From: Shewanella maritima
GTDB lineage: Bacteria > Pseudomonadota > Gammaproteobacteria > Enterobacterales > Shewanellaceae
DNA: 64,000 nt
Direction: 5' to 3'
Assembly: GCF_004295345.1 (NCBI RefSeq)
Contig: NZ_CP036200.1
Span: 2,161,001-2,225,000 of the forward strand
Shown here: positions 60,055 to 64,000 of the stretch, piece after piece
How the letters are laid out: each line of letters begins with the position of its first letter
Numbering within the stretch: position 1 is the first letter of the stretch
The notes under the pieces: model-generated
The model's database searches: none
The model's input: only the letters and a program-made list of their open reading frames with translations
What the model was told of the DNA's origin: nothing
Program-made: the position numbers and the translations under genes

Positions 60055-60480
60055 ATGAAAAAACTAACTGCAGTAACATTAATGGTATCAGCACTTTCAG
60101 GTTGTTCTGTTTACAACACCATCAAAGAAGTAGGCCAGCTCGTGGATTACGATATGGTTTCTAACGAAACACACTTCATCACAGCTGAAGGTCACCCATT
60201 TCAGATTGCGAAGCATCGCAAAGAAGAAGTTGCAAAAATCTTAGTATGTTCAGGCGCTTCCGGAGTTTTCTACAAAGAAGCTGAACCAGATTTACGTCAA
60301 GCAGCTAATGAGTGGTTAGCACAAAAGCAGCCGGGTAAAGCTGCCGGTGAGTCTAACGACCGCTCTGGTACTTGGGATTCAAAAGCATGTTACGAGTTCG
60401 ACGTTATTGATCCACAACCAATTGGTGCTTACCTTGACGAGAAAACCGGTGAAGTCGTTGTTGTTGGCGAGAGCCACTAA
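60055..60480 (+). CDS. Lipoprotein of unknown function
   Basis: 141 residues. Type II signal peptide with lipobox LSGC (Cys17 lipidated). The mature part has two further Cys (ILVCSG and SKACYEFD) that may bond, and a strand-rich C-terminus (PIGAYLDEKTGEVVVVGESH). GGGAGATTCAA precedes the ATG. I do not recognise the family. It stands alone between terminator-flanked units. Confidence 0.75.
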   Translation: MKKLTAVTLMVSALSGCSVYNTIKEVGQLVDYDMVSNETHFITAEGHPFQIAKHRKEEVAKILVCSGASGVFYKEAEPDLRQAANEWLAQKQPGKAAGESNDRSGTWDSKACYEFDVIDPQPIGAYLDEKTGEVVVVGESH

Positions 60481-60766
60481 TTTTTCTAACTAACTCACTC
60501 ACTTAGTGATATAGCAAAATATGACCAAATCACTGAGCGATTGATGCTCACCGCTTAAAAGTCATTGGCGAATGCTGATGACTTTTAGTAAAAGCCAAAT
60601 AAAACATACAGCTACCTAAAGAGTTAAACTTTCACTCCTGCGCACTAGTCACTCGCCACATCACGACGCCTACTGAGTAAGGCAAGACTTTCCGTGATCA
60701 ACAACACAAATCAGTAACACTTCCTTAAATTAACCTTAATTTTGTGCGTCAACTCGCAATATTGTT
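60481..60766. other. Intergenic region before the TonB receptor
   Basis: 286 bp without a gene. I see no clear repeat or terminator. The AT-rich right part leads into the Fur-box-like sequence. Confidence 0.4.
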
Positions 60767-60785
60767 AATAATAATAATTATCATT
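60767..60785. promoter_or_regulatory. Fur-box-like site
   Basis: AATAATAATAATTATCATT agrees with GATAATGATAATCATTATC at 14 of 19 positions. It lies about 100 bp before the TonB receptor start, in keeping with iron-repressed uptake. Confidence 0.65.
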
Positions 60786-60883
60786 TGTAATTTTAACGAC
60801 ATAACATTTAACATACGCGTCATTATAAAAACAAAATAATCGCTCAAACTGTTTTTAATGCATAAAAGGGAAATTTGACTCCT

Positions 60884-62989
60884 ATGATGAAGTACTCACT
60901 TTTAGCAGCTGCTGTAGTCAGCGCGCTATCATTTTCAGTACAAGCTGCTGATGATATTGAAGTTATTGAGGTAAAAGGCGTTCGTCAGAAACTGCAACAA
61001 GATGGCCGCTTGAAAGACGTGATCCAAAAGACTGAGGTGCTTGATGAGATCATGATCGAAAACAAAAACGCACTAAGCTTGACTGATGCAATCAACAATG
61101 AGCCTGGTGTAAACGTCTCAAACGAATGCTCTATGTGTGGTGTTAAGCGCGTGATGCTTAACGGTATGAAGGGCGAGCACACAACAATTTTGGTCGACGG
61201 CTTACCAACACACACTCTTATCTCAGGCTTCTACGCTGTTGATGCTATCTCAACAACGGGCGTCGATCGCATCGAAATTGCTCGCGGCGCGGGTGCATCT
61301 CTTATCGCTCCAGAAGCCATTGGCGGCACAGTCAACATTGTTACCAAAGAAGCTTATGAAAACCAGGTAGCTGTTGACGTAGCAAAAGGCTCCCACGACT
61401 TCACCGCTTTCAAAGGTATGGCGACAGGTATCTCTGAAGATGGACGCACTGGTATCACCTTAATCGGTCAATATGATAAGCAAGACCAAGAAGATCACGA
61501 CGACAATGGCGTAAGTGAAGCACCGCTGCAGGAAAACCAAACCCTAAGCGCGCTTATTAGCCACGACTTAAACGACTACAACAACATTCACGTGCGTGTC
61601 GCTAAAGTACGCAGTGAAGTATTCGGTGGTCCAGTGATTGGCGATACAGTTGGTTCAATTCAAGAAGCACTAGGCAGCTATGATGGTATTGAATCAGATC
61701 AACTCTTTGTCGATGACGATGTGCGCAACCGCTACATTGGTAAGCCATGGGAAACCACTGAGTGGATTCAGACTAACCGTGACGAAGCCTACGTAAAATG
61801 GCTAAGCGAGTGGAACGACTCTACCACTTCAGAACTTGCCGTTAGCTACGCAAACCACAAACAAGACTCTTTCTACGAAGGTATCGACTACCGCGCAGAA
61901 GATGAAATGTTGTACTTGCGTGCTAAATTCGACACCGAGCTAAATGATCAGCATTTCTTAAGCTATGGTGCTGATATGCGCACCGAAGAAATGCGCTCAG
62001 ACACAAAAGCACTGCAAGATGTACCTGACTATGTAAGCGACTCGTTTGATTACGATGTAAAAGGTATCTTCGTTCAGGATACATGGACACCGACTGACAG
62101 TATCGAAATTGCCATGGCCGTGCGTATTGACCAAGTAACAGCTGACTTTATTGACCCAAAAAAGCCTGGTGTTGAGATTGACGAAACATTCGTTGCACCA
62201 CGTGTTGATATGCGTTATTTCCACAATGATGAGTTCACATCGCGCTTCTCTGCAGGCCGGGGCTACCGTGCGCCATTATCTTTCTTTGAAACTGACCACG
62301 GCATTCTGGATTCAGAAAAAGGTTACTTAATCGATGTAGACTCTTTAGAAGACTCGCTATCGGTTAACTACGCACTGAGCTATGAAGGCGACAAGTTAAC
62401 CAGCACTTTCTCCGCCGCTCACTCTAATGTTAAGAACCTAGCATCACTGCAAGAAACGGATGCTGGAGTACCTATCTTAACTCAGCTTGATGAAGATGCA
62501 TCTGTAACGACTATCGACATCGTTGCCGGTTACAGCATTAACGACAACCTAACGATTAATGGTAGTGCCGAGTACTTCGACTACAACGACGTGTTCCGTT
62601 CTTCATACGCGATTGCACCAGTTGAAACACGCGCAAACTTTGAAATTGAATGGAAGAATGACGATTTCACGGTATTCTGGAACACCACCTGGTTTGGTAG
62701 CCGTGATCTACGTGACTATGGTTACGAAGGCTACAACATCAAAGGTGACCCAACTTCACTTAAGAGCCAGGACGCACCATCATTCACAGTCTCTAACGTT
62801 AAAGTGCAATACAACTTAACTAATGAGATCAAAATTTACGGTGGCTTATCTAATATCTTCAACTACACCCAAATCGAAGAAGGTGAATCACCGTTATTCT
62901 ATGATGCAGATGGCGGCTACGACGTAGCATACATCTGGGGCCCATTACACGGACGCGAGTTCTACTTAGGTGTTGAAGCTAAGCTTTAA
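60884..62989 (+). CDS. TonB-dependent outer-membrane receptor with Cys-x-x-Cys in the plug
   Basis: 701 residues from the ATG at 60884 (an ATG follows at once). The signal peptide ends SVQAA. No clear TonB box is certain, though DIEVIEVKGVR at the mature start fits one. The plug domain runs to about residue 160 with PGVNVSNECSMCGVKRVMLN and ILVDGLPTH. The body is a 22-strand barrel ending in an aromatic strand (GREFYLGVEAKL). The plug CSMC pair is unusual and could bind a metal. A Fur-box-like site upstream suggests iron or other metal uptake. The following thioredoxin-like gene overlaps its 3' end by 20 bp. Confidence 0.88.
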   Translation: MMKYSLLAAAVVSALSFSVQAADDIEVIEVKGVRQKLQQDGRLKDVIQKTEVLDEIMIENKNALSLTDAINNEPGVNVSNECSMCGVKRVMLNGMKGEHTTILVDGLPTHTLISGFYAVDAISTTGVDRIEIARGAGASLIAPEAIGGTVNIVTKEAYENQVAVDVAKGSHDFTAFKGMATGISEDGRTGITLIGQYDKQDQEDHDDNGVSEAPLQENQTLSALISHDLNDYNNIHVRVAKVRSEVFGGPVIGDTVGSIQEALGSYDGIESDQLFVDDDVRNRYIGKPWETTEWIQTNRDEAYVKWLSEWNDSTTSELAVSYANHKQDSFYEGIDYRAEDEMLYLRAKFDTELNDQHFLSYGADMRTEEMRSDTKALQDVPDYVSDSFDYDVKGIFVQDTWTPTDSIEIAMAVRIDQVTADFIDPKKPGVEIDETFVAPRVDMRYFHNDEFTSRFSAGRGYRAPLSFFETDHGILDSEKGYLIDVDSLEDSLSVNYALSYEGDKLTSTFSAAHSNVKNLASLQETDAGVPILTQLDEDASVTTIDIVAGYSINDNLTINGSAEYFDYNDVFRSSYAIAPVETRANFEIEWKNDDFTVFWNTTWFGSRDLRDYGYEGYNIKGDPTSLKSQDAPSFTVSNVKVQYNLTNEIKIYGGLSNIFNYTQIEEGESPLFYDADGGYDVAYIWGPLHGREFYLGVEAKL

Positions 62990-63461
62990 TGGCCTGTTAT
63001 TACTAGCCGCACTTGCGGCTAGTAATACCTGGGCGCAATCTCTCTCTGTCACGCAGATCGAACTCAAAGATCTGCGCGGCAGCTCCTCAGCTGTGTCTTA
63101 TGACAACAGCAAACCCACTGTACTTATGTTTTTCCAACCCGATTGCCGCTGGTGCAAAAAGCAAGGCAAGGTAATGGCGAAACTACTGGAGCAGTGTGGC
63201 AATAAAATTCACTTCAATCTTGTTGGCGATAAAGGCTCAAGAACTAAGCTCAAGCGCGAACTAAGGCACTTTGCTGACGCCTTACCTGCACAGCAAAATA
63301 GTAAGTTGTTTGCTCGCAAAAGTGGTGGGGTCATCGGCTACCCAACGACGCTAGTGCTCGACACCAATGGCGAAGTGCTCGCTAAGAAACGCGGCGCAAT
63401 TGAAGAGGCAAAGTTAATAAAGCTAGCCAGCCAACTCAGCGACGGCGAATGTGAGCTTTAG
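62970..63461 (+). CDS. Exported thioredoxin-like (TlpA/DsbE-type) protein
   Basis: 163 residues starting at GTG (62970) or the TTG one codon later. It overlaps the receptor gene in another frame, so translation is probably coupled. Signal peptide (LLLLAALAASNTWA). Thioredoxin fold with active site FFQPDCRWCKKQGK and the cis-Pro loop IGYPTTLV. Likely periplasmic thiol-disulfide protein; the receptor's plug Cys pair is a plausible client. Confidence 0.85.
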   Translation: MLKLSFNGLLLLAALAASNTWAQSLSVTQIELKDLRGSSSAVSYDNSKPTVLMFFQPDCRWCKKQGKVMAKLLEQCGNKIHFNLVGDKGSRTKLKRELRHFADALPAQQNSKLFARKSGGVIGYPTTLVLDTNGEVLAKKRGAIEEAKLIKLASQLSDGECEL

Positions 63462-64000
63462 TCAAACTAGAGCTTACTTTCCTACAACTTAGATATTTAT
63501 AGATATAGCTAAGCACGTGGCATATCTGTATCTACAGGTTGCCCTCACCGATCAGCATCCAAAACACAAATACAGACAAAGTTATTAGTGTGGGTCAGAA
63601 CTACATAACTAATACCTTAAACCTCTGCCATAGACTGTATTAAAATTGACAAATAAACAGGTATCAAGCAATCCAGGATAGGCATTGATCCCGCATTAGG
63701 TAAGGATGCTACAAAACCTTAATGGCATTAATTGGGCGAAAATGAGGGACTTACTTTTCATAAAATACACAACACCACGTAAAATAGGTTGCATCTTCAC
63801 TTCTCACGATTCGAGAAGTTAGGCGTCGGAAATGGCTAGCTTCGAATAAATTCTCCGCGTTCAACACCACCATCAAGCTTTGCCCAATAAAGAGCGTTCG
63901 CACATAGGGGCGTAAAGGCACGCTTTGAAAGCAATGCTTTCAGGGTCTTTGAAGCGCGAGCAAGCAGCGACCGCTAAGGATGGCAGAAATGTCGATTATG
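63462..64000. other. Terminal stretch without a recognised gene
   Basis: 539 bp. No convincing frame. Two small hairpins are visible: ACTTCTC / GAGAAGT (63799-63819) and GAAAGCA-A-TGCTTTC (near 63927-63941). The function is unknown; it could be the leader of a gene beyond the window. Confidence 0.4.

Overview
This window looks like a chromosomal segment of a marine gammaproteobacterium of the Shewanella type. The evidence is the gene content: a Tat-exported flavocytochrome flavin subunit with a separate tetraheme cytochrome, FNR/EtrA-like boxes, many LysR regulators, two chemoreceptors, and glutathione reductase, YqiJ/YqiK and DUF3612-type genes. This is a family-level judgement; no 16S gene is present. 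I saw no tRNA, rRNA or CRISPR array.

Layout. 1-1.5 kb: glutathione reductase. 1.5-4.9 kb: an overlapping gene pair coding for a PD-(D/E)xK-like nuclease and a helical-repeat protein, possibly a defence system. 5.3-17.5 kb: an island of exported amide-bond hydrolases. It holds a beta-lactamase-fold serine hydrolase and then four divergent pairs, each one exported hydrolase (three N-terminal-Cys Ntn hydrolases and one amidase-signature enzyme) facing its own paralogous LysR regulator. The island carries scars of duplication and gene loss. 17.5-20.7 kb: a FISUMP protein, a duplicated AraC 5' end flanking an AT-rich leucine-rich-repeat gene, a small AraC regulator and a glyoxalase-fold protein. 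20.7-28.6 kb: a diguanylate cyclase, a TetR/YcaQ-like glycosylase/membrane-protein locus around a palindromic operator, a LysR/oxidoreductase pair, and a TetR/LysR pair.

28.7-32.5 kb: an outer-membrane porin, a 27-residue membrane peptide, a tetraheme cytochrome c and a flavin reductase subunit. Four copies of a 14-bp operator (WGGAAY-N2-RTTCCA) sit in front of the porin and the reductase operon, so they are probably one regulon for respiration on an unidentified unsaturated acid. 32.6-37.8 kb: a MITE, a His-rich exported protein with a glutamine amidotransferase, an IS481-like transposase that seems to lack its catalytic Glu, and a DASS/SLC13 anion transporter.

38.0-46.8 kb is the most striking block. 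Three CYTH/triphosphate-tunnel-like proteins (two cytoplasmic, one exported), a two-helix membrane protein, an OprP/OprO-like porin, a PhoU-like DUF47 protein, a PiT phosphate transporter and a chemoreceptor follow each other on one strand. They are driven by two homologous promoter regions, each with an EtrA/FNR-like box. I infer an anaerobically controlled phosphate, polyphosphate or phosphoester handling system.

46.9-64 kb: a DUF1569 protein, a second chemoreceptor, two exported HExxH-type proteins, an ArsR/permease pair, an NHL beta-propeller protein, flotillin YqiK with YqiJ, an XRE-DUF3612 regulator with a divergent unknown gene, a lipoprotein, and a Fur-box-linked TonB receptor overlapping a thioredoxin-like gene. 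The last 540 bp show no gene.
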